Shown: positions 1 through 9,063, counted from the first letter of the stretch. The stretch is 64,000 nt of DNA from Chitinophaga sp. YR627 (GCF_900114995.1 NZ_FOUX01000008.1:1-64000); one strand, 5' to 3'. Notes: generated by a model not told the origin, from the sequence alone. Translations and numbers: made by a program.

Positions 1-171
1 CAGCAAAAAAAACTTCTCCAGGATTATATTTTAATATTGTAAAATTCAAACGGATTATCTCACCAAAACCGTAAACCTATATCAGGACAAGACAATCTGA
101 CTGAAGGTAAAAAGAGCGTTCATTGGAGTGGTTTGGCGTAAATGCCCCTTATTGGGCAAAATATAGCTTTG

Positions 172-215
172 ACACGACGTATACACGGCGCATATACGAC
201 GCATACACGACGCAT
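172..215. repeat. tandem array, 4 x 11 bp
   Basis: Four head-to-tail copies of an 11-bp unit, ACACGACGCAT with one or two changes per copy, begin at 172, 183, 194 and 205. The period is exact. No gene overlaps it. Confidence 0.85.
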
Positions 216-464
216 CTATACTGGAGCGATGTTATAGGGACAACTAAATGAGGGAATAGCTGGTAAAAGCAGGGCGGTATGGAGGTGGTTTAGAAAATAT
301 TGTCACTAAGAGGGATTTGATAGTGGTAATGTGTTGTTTATTATGGTTTTATGTGATTAGTCAACTTGTGGATAAGATGCACTTTTGGGCAGTGACGGGT
401 ACTTTCATGTTGCTATGACAGATGGATGCCTGTAGGGGGTATTTGCCGGAAACAATTTTTATCC

Positions 465-576
465 GTGGAACCTTTGTGGAACAATCGTGAAACTATTGTT
501 GTGCTTGTGTGGAACATGCGTGGAACCATTTGTGGAACATCGTGTGAAACAACTGTGGAACCTTCGTGGAACACGG
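465..576. repeat. degenerate tandem array, about 10 units of 11 bp
   Basis: The core GTGGAAC (sometimes GTGAAAC) recurs at 465, 476, 487, a decayed copy at 498, then 509, 520, 532, 544, 555 and 566. Steps are 11 bp apart from two of 12. Only the core is conserved; the 3-5 bases between cores vary. The unit differs from the array at 172-215, but the period is the same. Confidence 0.85.
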
Positions 577-636
577 AGAGGAGATTAAGGTAATATAATG
601 GCAAATAAATGTATATCAGTCGATTGTGAGGCGTCG

Positions 637-791
637 TTGGAATGAAGATGAGCAGAAGGCAAGGTGGACCAACGGTGGACTTGATACAGCTATCCTGTTG
701 ATGATAATTTTACACGCCTGATTAATTGTGAGGGGAATGCAGGGTGACAGGCAGGTAATTGGGGATGAAGATGCGCTGAAGGGCAGGTGGA
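637..791. repeat. degenerate direct repeat pair
   Basis: A roughly 33-base sequence starting TTGG and ending AGGTGGA occurs at 637-669 and again at 759-791, with a shared middle of the form TGAAGATGnGCnGAAGG. The copies differ by a few substitutions and one single-base indel. A weaker relative of the end of copy two lies at 8823-8841. Confidence 0.5.
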
Positions 792-908
792 GCTGGGCTG
801 CATGCAGATACCCTGCTGAGAATCATTCAGCTGAATACCCGGATATCGGCATGCCTGTTACCAATGAGAGGGTGTTGGAATCCTTCACATCATTTATATA
901 GGTACAAC

Positions 909-937
909 AAAAAGCCCTTCCTGGTTGCAGGAAGAGC
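909..937 (-). terminator. intrinsic terminator of rpsT
   Basis: Read on the minus strand, a 10-bp stem with one mismatch (arms 928-937 and 914-923, GTTG-type loop) is followed by five T residues. It lies about 30 bases after the rpsT stop. Confidence 0.8.
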
Positions 938-969
938 CTGTTGTATCAATTATTTTCAGACTAAAGCGC

Positions 970-1224
970 TTACGCGATAGCGTTTACTTTCTTAGAAAGT
1001 TTGCTCTTCAGGTTGGCTGCTTTATTTTTATGAATAACATTACGTTTAGCCAACTTGTCGATCATAGAGATCACATCAGACAACTTCTCGTCAGCAGCCG
1101 CTTTTTCAGTCAATTTCTTCAGATCACGGATAGCATTACGGGTAGTTTTACCGTAGTAACGGTTACGCTCATTCCGTTTTCTGCTCTGACGTACGTCTTT
1201 TTTCGTTGCTTTATGGTTTGCCAT
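970..1224 (-). CDS. rpsT: 30S ribosomal protein S20
   Basis: S20 is a primary binder of 16S rRNA in the small subunit. The 84-residue product is of normal length. It opens MANHKATKKDVRQS, rich in Lys/Arg, and ends in the helical Ala/Lys-rich stretch typical of S20. The ATG gives the family's normal N-terminus. The gene is monocistronic, with a consensus promoter 25 bases upstream (1250-1281) and an intrinsic terminator downstream (909-937). Open frames on the opposite strand are shadows. Confidence 0.97.
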   Translation of the reverse strand: MANHKATKKDVRQSRKRNERNRYYGKTTRNAIRDLKKLTEKAAADEKLSDVISMIDKLAKRNVIHKNKAANLKSKLSKKVNAIA

Positions 1225-1249
1225 TGTTTAAATTTCAAGTTTCGGACAG

Positions 1250-1281
1250 CAAAGGTAGGAATTACTTCTATAGAAAACAAA
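1250..1281 (-). promoter_or_regulatory. Bacteroidota housekeeping promoter of rpsT
   Basis: On the minus strand the -33 element TTTG (1281-1278) is separated by 20 bases from the -7 element TACCTTTG (1257-1250), a full match to the Bacteroidota TTTG/TAnnTTTG consensus. The predicted start near 1244 leaves a leader of about 20 bases. This is the cleanest promoter in the window and a useful reference for the others. Confidence 0.8.
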
Positions 1282-1540
1282 TAAAAAGGAAATTACCCTG
1301 AATATTTGATCATATCCCTTGCTGAGTGCCTGCAAATTTAGTTAAAACTCGTTAAAATCAGTTAAAAATCGGGTAATATAAGAATTGCAGTGTAAGTGTT
1401 TCCGATTAAGCTTTAAACCTTCCCGATTTTTCCGTTTTTCTTTCACAAAAAAGCAACGATATTTGCAATCCCATATATTATATAAGGGGCATTCAACAGA
1501 ATAGCAATTTGAATCGAAGCTTTAGCAAAACTCGTTGTAA
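1282..1540. other. upstream region of sucA
   Basis: Non-coding gap between divergent rpsT and sucA. It contains three 10-bp GTTAAAA repeats (1341-1370) and AT-rich DNA. No -7 element matching TAnnTTTG was found at a good spacing, so the sucA promoter is not assigned. Confidence 0.5.
1341..1370. repeat. three 10-bp GTTAAAA repeats
   Basis: GTTAAAACTC, GTTAAAATCA and GTTAAAAATC follow each other with no gap. A-tracts spaced 10 bases apart would be expected to bend DNA, or this could be a stacked regulator site upstream of sucA. Confidence 0.6.
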
Positions 1541-4291
1541 ATGAAGGACTTCTCATTTGTTACCAACTCACATCCTGCCTACATTGAATCTTTATACCAG
1601 GATTACCGTAAAGACCCTGGCGCAGTAGACCCGGAATGGAGCAAGTTTTTTGAAGGATTTGACTTTGCGGTAAATAACGTTAATGGAAAGGCAGGAGCGC
1701 CGGGAGCGGCGGGCGCCGGTTTACCGGTTAGCAGTGATCAGTTAACAAAGGAACTCAATGTTTACAGACTGATACAGGCCTACCGTAAAAAGGGGCATCT
1801 GATCTCTAAGACGAATCCTATCCGTGAAAGGAAGGATAGGCAAGCCAACCTGGATATTTCTTTTTACGGCCTTGGTGAGGCAGATCTGAAAACAGAATTC
1901 TATGCCGGTCAGGTCCTGGGATTGGGTAAGACCTCCCTGGAAAATATCGTGAACCGTCTGAAGCAGGTATATGCTGCGGCAGTCGGACTGGAATTCACAT
2001 ACATCAACGACGCGAAGAAAGTTGAGTGGTTACAGAAAGAAATGGAAACCACATTCCAGCAGCCAACTACCCTGGAAAGCAAAAAACGCATCCTGCTGAA
2101 ACTGAACCAGGGTGTGATGTTTGAAAAATTCCTTCACACGAAATATATCGGTCAGAAACGTTTTGGTCTGGAAGGTGGTGAAAACACCATTCCTGCCCTG
2201 GACACTATTATCAACACTGCTGCTGACGCAGGTGTACAGGAAGCCGTGATCGGTATGGCGCACCGCGGTCGTCTGAGCGTATTGGCTAATATCCTCGGTA
2301 AAACGTATGAGCAGATCTTCAACGAGTTTGAAGGTCATGCAGTACCAGACCTGACTATGGGTAGCGGTGACGTGAAATACCACCTGGGTTTCCGTTCCAT
2401 CGTGACCACACCATCTGGTAAAAACGTAAATCTGCAGCTGTTACCTAACCCTTCCCACCTGGAAGTGGTTGATCCGCTGGTAACAGGTTTCGCCCGCAGT
2501 AAAGCGGACGTTATCTATGGCAGCGACTATGATAAAATACTGCCTATCCTGATCCACGGTGATGCCGCGGTAGCAGGACAGGGTGTAATATATGAGCTCA
2601 TTCAGATGAGCAACCTGAAAGGTTATTACACGGGTGGTACTATGCACCTGGTGATCAATAACCAGATCGGTTTCACTACCGACTTTGACGATGCACGTTC
2701 TTCTGACTATTGTACCAGTATTGCTTCAACCGTACAGGCGCCTGTATTCCATGTGAATGGCGATGATGCGGAAGCAGTGGCGAAAGTAGCTGAAATCGCT
2801 GCCCGTTACAGACAGGAATTCAACTCTGATATTTTCATCGACTTACTGTGCTATCGTAAGCATGGCCATAACGAAGGTGACGAACCTAAGTTCACCCAGC
2901 CAAGCCTCTATGCACTGATCGATAAACATCCTAATCCACGTGAAGTGTACACTCAGAAACTGCTGCAGGCAGGTGAAGTGGAAGTACAGGAACTGGCGAA
3001 GGAAATGGAAAAGAGCTTCTGGGCTGATCTGCAGGAGCGCCTGGATGAAGTAAGACAGAATCCGCTGCCTTACAATTACCAGAAACCTGAAGAATGGTGG
3101 GCTGCATTGCGCAAGTCTCAGCCGGAAGATTTTGAGCAGTCTCCAATAACTGCCATTAAGGAAGAAGAAGTAAAACGCCTGTTCGGTAAACTGATGGAAT
3201 GGCCAAAAGAGTTTGTGCCATTACGTAAAGTGGAAAAACTGTTACAGGATAAAATAAAACTGTTCGAAACAGAAGGTAAGCTGGACTGGGCAACCGGTGA
3301 GCTGCTGGCGTATGCAAGTCTGCTGGCTGAAGGCAAAGACGTGCGTATGAGCGGTGAAGACGTGAAGAGAGGTACTTTCTCCCACCGTCACGCTATTCTG
3401 TTTGACGAGAACACTAACGCTACTTACAGCAGACTGGGTTCATTGCAGGATAAACAAGGTCAGTTCCGTATTTACAACTCCCTGCTGAGTGAGTTTGCGG
3501 TACTGGGTTTTGAATATGGTTATGCAATGGCTAATCCGAACACACTGGTACTGTGGGAAGCGCAATATGGTGACTTCGCCAACGGTGCGCAGACTGTGAT
3601 CGACCAGTATGTAAGCAGTGCAGAACAGAAATGGACAACACAGAATGGTCTGGTGATGTTACTGCCACACGGTTACGAAGGTGGTGGACCTGACCACTCC
3701 AATGCCCGTCCGGAGAGATTCCTGCAGGCATGTGCTGAATACAATATGATCGTTACAAATATCACCACATCGGCTAACTTCTTCCATGCGCTGCGTCGTC
3801 AGCTGACATGGCAGTTCCGTAAGCCGTTGATCAACTTCACACCGAAAGCTAACTTAAGGCACGTAGGTTCTTATTCACCGATCTCAGCGTTCACTGAGGG
3901 TGGATTTAAAGAAGTACTGGATGATGAATTTGTGGATGATCCGTCTAAAGTGAAGAAAGTATTGCTGTGTACAGGTAAGATGTATTTCGATCTGAGCGAA
4001 AAACAGCAGAAGGAAAACAGAAAAGATGTTGCCATCGTAAGACTGGAGCAACTGTATCCGCTGCCGGTTACACAACTGGAAGCACTGAACCAGAAGTACA
4101 AAGCTGCTACATGGTTCTGGGTACAGGAAGAGCCGCTGAATATGGGTGCTGCATCTTATCTCCAGATGAACCTGAAACAGATCAACTACGGTGTGATCAG
4201 CCGTAATCCAAGTGCAGCTACTGCAACAGGATTTGCGAAAGTTCACGCAAGAGAGCAGCTGGAGATCATCGAAACTGCATTTAACATTTAG
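1541..4291 (+). CDS. sucA: 2-oxoglutarate dehydrogenase E1 component
   Basis: The thiamine-diphosphate-dependent E1 of the 2-oxoglutarate dehydrogenase complex decarboxylates 2-oxoglutarate and passes succinyl to the E2 lipoyl group in the TCA cycle. The 916-residue length is normal. An N-terminal E2-docking segment (SFVTNSHPAYIESLY, about 5-19) is followed by a linker, the AHRGRL motif near 240-245, the ThDP site (GDAAVAGQG near 340-348, INNQIGF near 372) and the C-terminal transketolase-like pyrimidine-binding domain. sucB follows after 67 bases, so the pair is probably one operon. The E3 gene (lpd) is not in this window. Confidence 0.97.
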   Translation: MKDFSFVTNSHPAYIESLYQDYRKDPGAVDPEWSKFFEGFDFAVNNVNGKAGAPGAAGAGLPVSSDQLTKELNVYRLIQAYRKKGHLISKTNPIRERKDRQANLDISFYGLGEADLKTEFYAGQVLGLGKTSLENIVNRLKQVYAAAVGLEFTYINDAKKVEWLQKEMETTFQQPTTLESKKRILLKLNQGVMFEKFLHTKYIGQKRFGLEGGENTIPALDTIINTAADAGVQEAVIGMAHRGRLSVLANILGKTYEQIFNEFEGHAVPDLTMGSGDVKYHLGFRSIVTTPSGKNVNLQLLPNPSHLEVVDPLVTGFARSKADVIYGSDYDKILPILIHGDAAVAGQGVIYELIQMSNLKGYYTGGTMHLVINNQIGFTTDFDDARSSDYCTSIASTVQAPVFHVNGDDAEAVAKVAEIAARYRQEFNSDIFIDLLCYRKHGHNEGDEPKFTQPSLYALIDKHPNPREVYTQKLLQAGEVEVQELAKEMEKSFWADLQERLDEVRQNPLPYNYQKPEEWWAALRKSQPEDFEQSPITAIKEEEVKRLFGKLMEWPKEFVPLRKVEKLLQDKIKLFETEGKLDWATGELLAYASLLAEGKDVRMSGEDVKRGTFSHRHAILFDENTNATYSRLGSLQDKQGQFRIYNSLLSEFAVLGFEYGYAMANPNTLVLWEAQYGDFANGAQTVIDQYVSSAEQKWTTQNGLVMLLPHGYEGGGPDHSNARPERFLQACAEYNMIVTNITTSANFFHALRRQLTWQFRKPLINFTPKANLRHVGSYSPISAFTEGGFKEVLDDEFVDDPSKVKKVLLCTGKMYFDLSEKQQKENRKDVAIVRLEQLYPLPVTQLEALNQKYKAATWFWVQEEPLNMGAASYLQMNLKQINYGVISRNPSAATATGFAKVHAREQLEIIETAFNI

Positions 4292-4358
4292 ACGAATTGA
4301 GAATCAAGTGAAGCGCGTTTTCACTTTTAAACATTGATTGCACACAGAAATTAGAAAT

Positions 4359-5936
4359 ATGGCTATCGAAATCAAAGTTCCTACGGTAGGAGAATCTATT
4401 AGCGAGGTAACAATTGCAAAGTGGTTGAAGAAAGACGGAGATTATGTACAGCAGGATGAGGTGATCTGTGAAATGGAATCTGAAAAAGCCACCTTTGAAC
4501 TGAATGCAGAAAAAGCAGGTGTCCTGAAAATACTGGCTCCTGAAGGCGCTACTTTAAAAGTAGGCGATATTGCTTGTTCAATTGATACGGATGCTGCGGC
4601 TCCGGCAGGAGGATCAGCACCAGCTGCTGCACCTGCAGCGCCAGCTCCGGTAGCAGAGACACCGGCACCAGCGGCAGAAGCACCTGCAGCACCAGCGGTG
4701 AACAAAGGAACGATTGAGATGAAAGTGCCTACTGTGGGTGAATCCATCAGCGAAGTGACACTGATCAAGTGGCTGAAGAAGGACGGAGAGTTTGTAGAAC
4801 GCGATGAAGTGATCTGCGAACTGGAATCTGAAAAAGCTACTTTTGAACTGAACGCAGAAGAAGCTGGTGCATTACAGACTTTAGGTAAAGAAGGAGATGT
4901 ATTAAAGGTAGGTGATCCTATCGCTAAAATAGATACCAGTGTAGGACGTCCTGCAGGTAAAGCACAACCGGCGGCAGCAGCTGCTCCGGCTGCGACACCA
5001 CAGGCCGCAACTCCACAGGCACAACAGGCGCCTGTAACCGCTATCCCGAACGATGTGAAAGCAAGTCCGGTAGCAGCTGCAGTGATCGCTGACAAACACG
5101 TAGATCCGTCCTCTATCAAGGGTACGGGCGCTCATGGCAAGATCATGAAAGATGATGTTTTTGCTGCGCTGCAGAACCCGGGTGTGGCAATCGGTCAGGA
5201 AATGTTCACCCGTGGAGAACGCCGCGAGAAAATGAGCAACCTGCGTAAGACCGTTTCCCGCCGTCTGGTAGAAGCGAAAAACACCACCGCGATGCTGACT
5301 ACCTTCAACGAGGTAGACATGACAGCTATCATGGAACTGCGTGCTAAATACAAAGAGATCTTCAAGAAACAACACGAGGTGAACCTGGGCTTCATGAGCT
5401 TCTTCACCAAAGCGGTTTGTTTCGCACTGAAGGAATTCCCTTCTGTGAATGCATATATCGATGGCGAAGAACTGGTATTCCACGACTACTGTGATGTGTC
5501 TATCGCAGTATCTGCACCGAAAGGGCTGGTGGTACCGGTGATCCGCAACGCAGAAAGCCTGGATATGGCGCAGATCGAGAAAAAAGTTGTAGAACTGGCT
5601 ACCAAAGCCCGTGACAACAAACTCACCATGGATGAAATGACCGGAGGTACCTTCACCATCACCAACGGTGGTGTATTCGGTTCCCTGATGAGTACTCCGA
5701 TCATCAACATTCCGCAGTCTGCTATTCTGGGTATGCACAAAATCCAGGAACGCCCGATGGCTGTTAACGGACAGGTAGTGATCCGTCCGATGATGTACCT
5801 GGCACTCAGCTATGACCACCGTATCATCGATGGCCGTGAGTCTGTAAGCTTCCTGGTACGTGTGAAAGAAATGCTGGAAAGCCCTGAGCAGTTACTGTTC
5901 GGTAAGGATCCACTGAAAGCATTACTGAAACTCTAA
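4359..5936 (+). CDS. sucB: dihydrolipoyl succinyltransferase (E2), two lipoyl domains
   Basis: E2 transfers the succinyl group from lipoyl-lysine to CoA. The start chosen is the ATG at 4359 (MAIEIKVPT), directly at the first lipoyl domain; an in-frame TTG at 4338 adds only seven residues with no family resemblance. Domain order: lipoyl 1 (lipoylated Lys about 43 in ESEKAT), Ala/Pro linker, lipoyl 2 (Lys about 159, same motif), second Ala/Pro linker, peripheral-subunit-binding domain (about 235-270), catalytic domain from about 285 with the DHRIIDG motif at 486-492. E. coli SucB has a single lipoyl domain; the tandem here is longer, and the two domains are near-duplicates. The catalytic domain and partner sucA favour succinyl over acetyl transfer. 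Confidence 0.95.
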   Translation: MAIEIKVPTVGESISEVTIAKWLKKDGDYVQQDEVICEMESEKATFELNAEKAGVLKILAPEGATLKVGDIACSIDTDAAAPAGGSAPAAAPAAPAPVAETPAPAAEAPAAPAVNKGTIEMKVPTVGESISEVTLIKWLKKDGEFVERDEVICELESEKATFELNAEEAGALQTLGKEGDVLKVGDPIAKIDTSVGRPAGKAQPAAAAAPAATPQAATPQAQQAPVTAIPNDVKASPVAAAVIADKHVDPSSIKGTGAHGKIMKDDVFAALQNPGVAIGQEMFTRGERREKMSNLRKTVSRRLVEAKNTTAMLTTFNEVDMTAIMELRAKYKEIFKKQHEVNLGFMSFFTKAVCFALKEFPSVNAYIDGEELVFHDYCDVSIAVSAPKGLVVPVIRNAESLDMAQIEKKVVELATKARDNKLTMDEMTGGTFTITNGGVFGSLMSTPIINIPQSAILGMHKIQERPMAVNGQVVIRPMMYLALSYDHRIIDGRESVSFLVRVKEMLESPEQLLFGKDPLKALLKL

Positions 5937-5962
5937 TTAACGCTAAACGCGGAACGCATAAT

Positions 5963-6020
5963 GCGAAACGCTTAACGCCTGATTGCCTTATTGCCAATCG
6001 CGTTAAGCGTTTCGCTTTTT
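5963..6020 (+). terminator. intrinsic terminator after sucAB
   Basis: A perfect 16-bp inverted repeat (GCGAAACGCTTAACGC at 5963-5978, its complement at 6000-6015) with a 21-base loop is followed by five T residues. The preceding bases are also built of AACGC-like units, giving it the look of a REP-type element used as terminator. Confidence 0.85.
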
Positions 6021-6042
6021 GATACCTCCGCATCCTCCAAAT

Positions 6043-7203
6043 ATGACCCGCTGGGAAAATTATATCGCCTCCGCAGAAAAGATCATCGTGAGTTATGATG
6101 GGAGTCTGCCTTTACATCACTTCCTGAAAGGATTCTTTAAACAGCATCCTTACATGGGGAGTCGTGACCGTCGTCAGATCTCCCAGCTGGTATACCAGTA
6201 CTACCGCCTGGGCCAGTTGTGGCAGCAGGAAAAGAGTATGGCAGAGAGAATTCTGCTGGGCACATTCCTCTGTGAAAAAGAAAGCAGTGATCTCTTACAG
6301 TTTTTCCGTCAGGACCTGAATGAAAAAGTAAGTCTGCCGGTTGCAGATAAGCTGGCTTTTCTTGGGATCACAGATACTACCACCGTATTCCCATTCACGG
6401 CTGCATTATCAGCAGGTATTGACAGCATCGCCTTCAACCGTTCCTTTTTTATACAACCGGACCTGTTTATCAGAACAAGGCATAACAGACAATCCGCTAT
6501 CCTGCGTCAGCTGGAAAAGGCCGGTATTCCTCATACCGCTATCGGGGAGGATACGATCGCATTGCCCAACAGCACGAAAATAGATACGGTGATCACTGAT
6601 AAAAGCTGGTATGAGATACAGGATGCCTCTTCGCAGAAAGCAGGCGCTTTATTCACACCAAAAGCAGGAGAGCAGTGGTGGGATAGTTGTGCAGCGAGTG
6701 GCGGAAAATCTATTCTCTTATTAGATAAACAGCCGGCTGTCAAACTACTGGTAAGCGATGTAAGAGCCAGTATCATTCAGAACCTGCATCAGCGCTTTAA
6801 GGAAGCCGGTATCCGGCAATATGAAAGTATTGTGATGGACCTGACCGCGCCGGTTGCTTCATCTGCCATCAGAGACCGTCTTTTCGATCATATCATACTG
6901 GATGCACCCTGTTCCGGTTCCGGTACCTGGGGACGTACGCCGGAAAATATGTCCTTCTTTACCGAAAAACAGATTACAGAATACCAGCAGCTGCAACAAA
7001 AGATTGCTGCGAATATTGTACACTTACTGAAACCGGGAGGAACGCTGGTGTATATCACCTGTTCCGTATTCCGGCAGGAGAATGAAGAAGTTGTTTCGTT
7101 CCTTGAGAAAGAAAGTGGCCTTAAACAGCAGGAAGGAGGCGTAATAGCCGGTTATGAACATCGGGCGGACTCTATGTTTGCCGTGAAACTGATAAAGCAA
7201 TAA
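6043..7203 (+). CDS. RsmB/NOP-family 5-methylcytosine rRNA methyltransferase
   Basis: Predicted SAM-dependent RNA m5C methyltransferase. The N-terminal half (LHHFLKGFFKQH, then a helical region) resembles the NusB-like/RsmB lead-in. The C-terminal Rossmann domain carries LDAPCSGSGTWGR (motif IV with the PC pair) and YITCSVFRQENE (motif VI with the catalytic TC). I start at ATG 6043 (MTRWENY); an upstream in-frame TTG at 6019 overlaps the terminator tail. At 386 residues it is shorter than E. coli RsmB (about 430). The 16S rRNA C967 target is inferred from family only; another NOP2/Sun member is possible. Confidence 0.85.
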   Translation: MTRWENYIASAEKIIVSYDGSLPLHHFLKGFFKQHPYMGSRDRRQISQLVYQYYRLGQLWQQEKSMAERILLGTFLCEKESSDLLQFFRQDLNEKVSLPVADKLAFLGITDTTTVFPFTAALSAGIDSIAFNRSFFIQPDLFIRTRHNRQSAILRQLEKAGIPHTAIGEDTIALPNSTKIDTVITDKSWYEIQDASSQKAGALFTPKAGEQWWDSCAASGGKSILLLDKQPAVKLLVSDVRASIIQNLHQRFKEAGIRQYESIVMDLTAPVASSAIRDRLFDHIILDAPCSGSGTWGRTPENMSFFTEKQITEYQQLQQKIAANIVHLLKPGGTLVYITCSVFRQENEEVVSFLEKESGLKQQEGGVIAGYEHRADSMFAVKLIKQ

Positions 7204-7220
7204 AACGCTTAAATTGCCCT

Positions 7221-8111
7221 ATGAGAAGATCGTTATGTTTGTTGCTGGTACTGGCAGCATGTAAATCATCAACCACATCTAAAGTAACAGTAGAAAAAAA
7301 GGACAGAGTTGCAGTGGTCACTGCACAACTCCTCGATGAAGATATTACCACTGTTTTCCGTCCGGAACAACTGGAAGGAGATGTTGAGCACATTTCAGAG
7401 AAGACTTATACCGAAACCAAAGCAAGCGATTATACCTATAAGGATACGATTTCCCGGGAATACCTGTTTCATGATGGTCGTCTGCACCAGATAGCAGTGG
7501 CTACACGCAGGATGCGTCATGATACACTGACGATCCGCTATGATACAGCCGGCAGGATACAGGCGCTGATCTACTCCGATAATCACAGTACCTATAACAC
7601 CGATAAATTCAGATACGATGCCAGGGGCAGACGTATCGAAAAAGTGAATCGTTTCTACAGTATCGAAAGCAGCAGTAAATACAAATACAGTCCAAAAGGA
7701 GACTCTATCTGGATCACGCGTCAGCCGGGAGACAGGAAAGAGTTGATCACGATTGCTGAAAAGGATGGTCCACTGGAAGTATCCAGATATATTATGCCTG
7801 TGGAAATGCCATGGAAGACAATCATCGAGCAATATAATCCTGCGTGTCAGTTAATGGAAAGAGTGGAACTGGAATCTGATACGGTCAACTATAAATTGTC
7901 TTTACAGTACAATGAAAAAGGTAAAGGCATTGTATGGAAACAGTATCATAGAAAGGAAAATATAGCAACCAAAGCAGATAGCGTAAATCTGAAGGCCAGC
8001 TTTAATACTGCGTACGTCTATGATAGTAAAGGTAACTGGACCAATAAGACGGAGGAGCAGCTGGGCAAGGGCTGGAAGGCGGTGACGACAAGGAAGATCG
8101 TGTATAATTAA
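7221..8111 (+). CDS. lipoprotein with YD-like repeats, unknown function
   Basis: The 296-residue product starts with a short lipoprotein signal (MRRSLCLLLVLAAC, Cys at about 14), so it should be lipid-anchored. The body contains repeated short strand motifs of the form YDTAGRIQ (near 110), YDARGRRIEKV (near 135), YSPKGDS, YNEKGKG and YDSKGNW, the pattern of YD/RHS-like beta-strand repeats common in Bacteroidota surface proteins. No catalytic motif was seen. It begins 17 bases after the methyltransferase and may be co-transcribed with it. Function unknown. Confidence 0.75.
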   Translation: MRRSLCLLLVLAACKSSTTSKVTVEKKDRVAVVTAQLLDEDITTVFRPEQLEGDVEHISEKTYTETKASDYTYKDTISREYLFHDGRLHQIAVATRRMRHDTLTIRYDTAGRIQALIYSDNHSTYNTDKFRYDARGRRIEKVNRFYSIESSSKYKYSPKGDSIWITRQPGDRKELITIAEKDGPLEVSRYIMPVEMPWKTIIEQYNPACQLMERVELESDTVNYKLSLQYNEKGKGIVWKQYHRKENIATKADSVNLKASFNTAYVYDSKGNWTNKTEEQLGKGWKAVTTRKIVYN

Positions 8112-8120
8112 GTTTGCCGT

Positions 8121-8462
8121 TCAATACAGGGTAATTGCTTTCTGAATAATCTTTTCTATCGTCTGCAAAGGAAGATCTTCATTAGGATCCAGTAACATGA
8201 TCTTCATGCGTGCACGGGCTTCCTGTATGAGAAAAGGTTCATCGAAATCTTTCCCTTTTACGATACCCAGATAAGGCACTTTATGCTTTTTATGTATCCA
8301 CAGATAGCATAACATTTTGCCTTTATAGCAAAATACTGGCATACCGTATTTCCATGTAGCCGTAATGTCTTTATGCTGATCAAGGATAATGCTCCGTAAG
8401 GCCAGCAGGCAGCTTTTATCAGGTTCCTGCTGTTGTTCATAGAAGTTCTCTAATGCGTTCAT
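8121..8462 (-). CDS. DUF1801-type small protein
   Basis: A 113-residue protein starting MNALENFYEQQQEPDKS. The features TWKYGMPVFCYKGKMLCYLW and PYLGIVKGKDFDEP match my memory of the DUF1801/YdhG-like fold, a small alpha/beta domain of unknown biochemical role. I chose the inner ATG at 8462, since the 16 residues available upstream (from 8510) are Asn/Phe-rich and overlap the start of the next, divergent gene. It converges on the lipoprotein gene with 9 bases between. Confidence 0.75.
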   Translation of the reverse strand: MNALENFYEQQQEPDKSCLLALRSIILDQHKDITATWKYGMPVFCYKGKMLCYLWIHKKHKVPYLGIVKGKDFDEPFLIQEARARMKIMLLDPNEDLPLQTIEKIIQKAITLY

Positions 8463-8486
8463 GGGGTATTTATTAAAGTTAAAATT

Positions 8487-8807
8487 ATGAAACCTATTTT
8501 GAGATTTCATTCAATGGAAGAATTAATCACAAAAGAGATGGAAGTGGTTTTTGAAGCTGCCCGCATAGGATCCCCATTCGATATCGATATAGTATTATTC
8601 AAAATGAGGGAAGCTGGTTTTTCCCAAATGGAGGCTACCGCGCTTCTGATAAGAAAATTGAAATTATCAATATTCGCAGCAGATCAACTAGTCGTTAATT
8701 CTAAAACATGGGAAGACAAGAAGGAAAGTGTGATGCAATTAAGGGATGCATTTGGAGATGCGTTGAAAAGCATTGAAGGTGATAACGACACTATCCCAGG
8801 CAGCTGA
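8487..8807 (+). CDS. small hypothetical protein
   Basis: 106 residues, mostly helical, acidic, with no signal peptide or membrane segment. An alternative start at ATG 8514 (MEELITKEMEVV) would remove nine residues. The central stretch (MREAGFSQMEATALLIRKL) is amphipathic with regularly spaced Leu/Ile. I do not recognise the family. It is divergent from the DUF1801 gene with a 24-base gap, so the two would share promoter DNA. Support comes from composition and lack of overlap with better frames. Confidence 0.55.
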   Translation: MKPILRFHSMEELITKEMEVVFEAARIGSPFDIDIVLFKMREAGFSQMEATALLIRKLKLSIFAADQLVVNSKTWEDKKESVMQLRDAFGDALKSIEGDNDTIPGS

Positions 8808-9030
8808 CTGTAAGTAAGGCAAAGGCAGATGGAGCTGGCTGGCCTTAGTTGTTTGAAGTCTGCCGGGCCTATGACCCAGGGGTTTAATCCACCCCCACCG
8901 CCCAAACCAGTCTCCAATGTCTCATCCACAGGAACTTCAAAGAACTACAGCCATCCAGCCCATACTGCCTTTGCCGGTAGAAATCCCACACAATTAAAGT
9001 AGCAGTTGTATACAGTTTGAATAACTAAAT

Positions 9031-9063
9031 AAAAAAGCCTGTCCACCATACAGCGGACAGGCT
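9031..9063 (-). terminator. intrinsic terminator of mnmA
   Basis: On the minus strand a perfect 9-bp stem (AGCCTGTCC, 9063-9055 with 9044-9036) with a 10-base loop is followed by T residues (9035-9031). It starts 21 bases after the mnmA stop. Confidence 0.85.

Larger units (their letters stand above)
1..905. other. gene-poor intergenic stretch
   Basis: No open frame here has the length or composition of a real gene. The stretch holds two 11-bp-period tandem arrays (172-215 and 465-576), a small two-unit version of the same period (661-682, core GGTGGAC), and a degenerate direct repeat (637-669 and 759-791). The only frames longer than 60 codons run through the repeats and translate them into low-complexity peptides. 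It may be decayed coding sequence or a structural spacer; nothing seen decides this. Confidence 0.6.

Noticed and set aside
465-576. Possible CRISPR array
   Set aside because: Units are 11 bp with 3-5-base variable parts and no spacers of 25 bases or more; no cas genes in the window.
413-604. Minus-strand 63-codon frame with repeated FHxGST-like peptide
   Set aside because: It is produced by reading through the 11-bp array at 465-576, where 11-bp steps rotate all three frames; no start signal and no family resemblance.
4442-5819. Long minus-strand frames of 225 and 305 codons opposite sucB
   Set aside because: They are shadows of the Ala/Pro-rich linkers and catalytic domain of sucB, which has full domain support on the plus strand.
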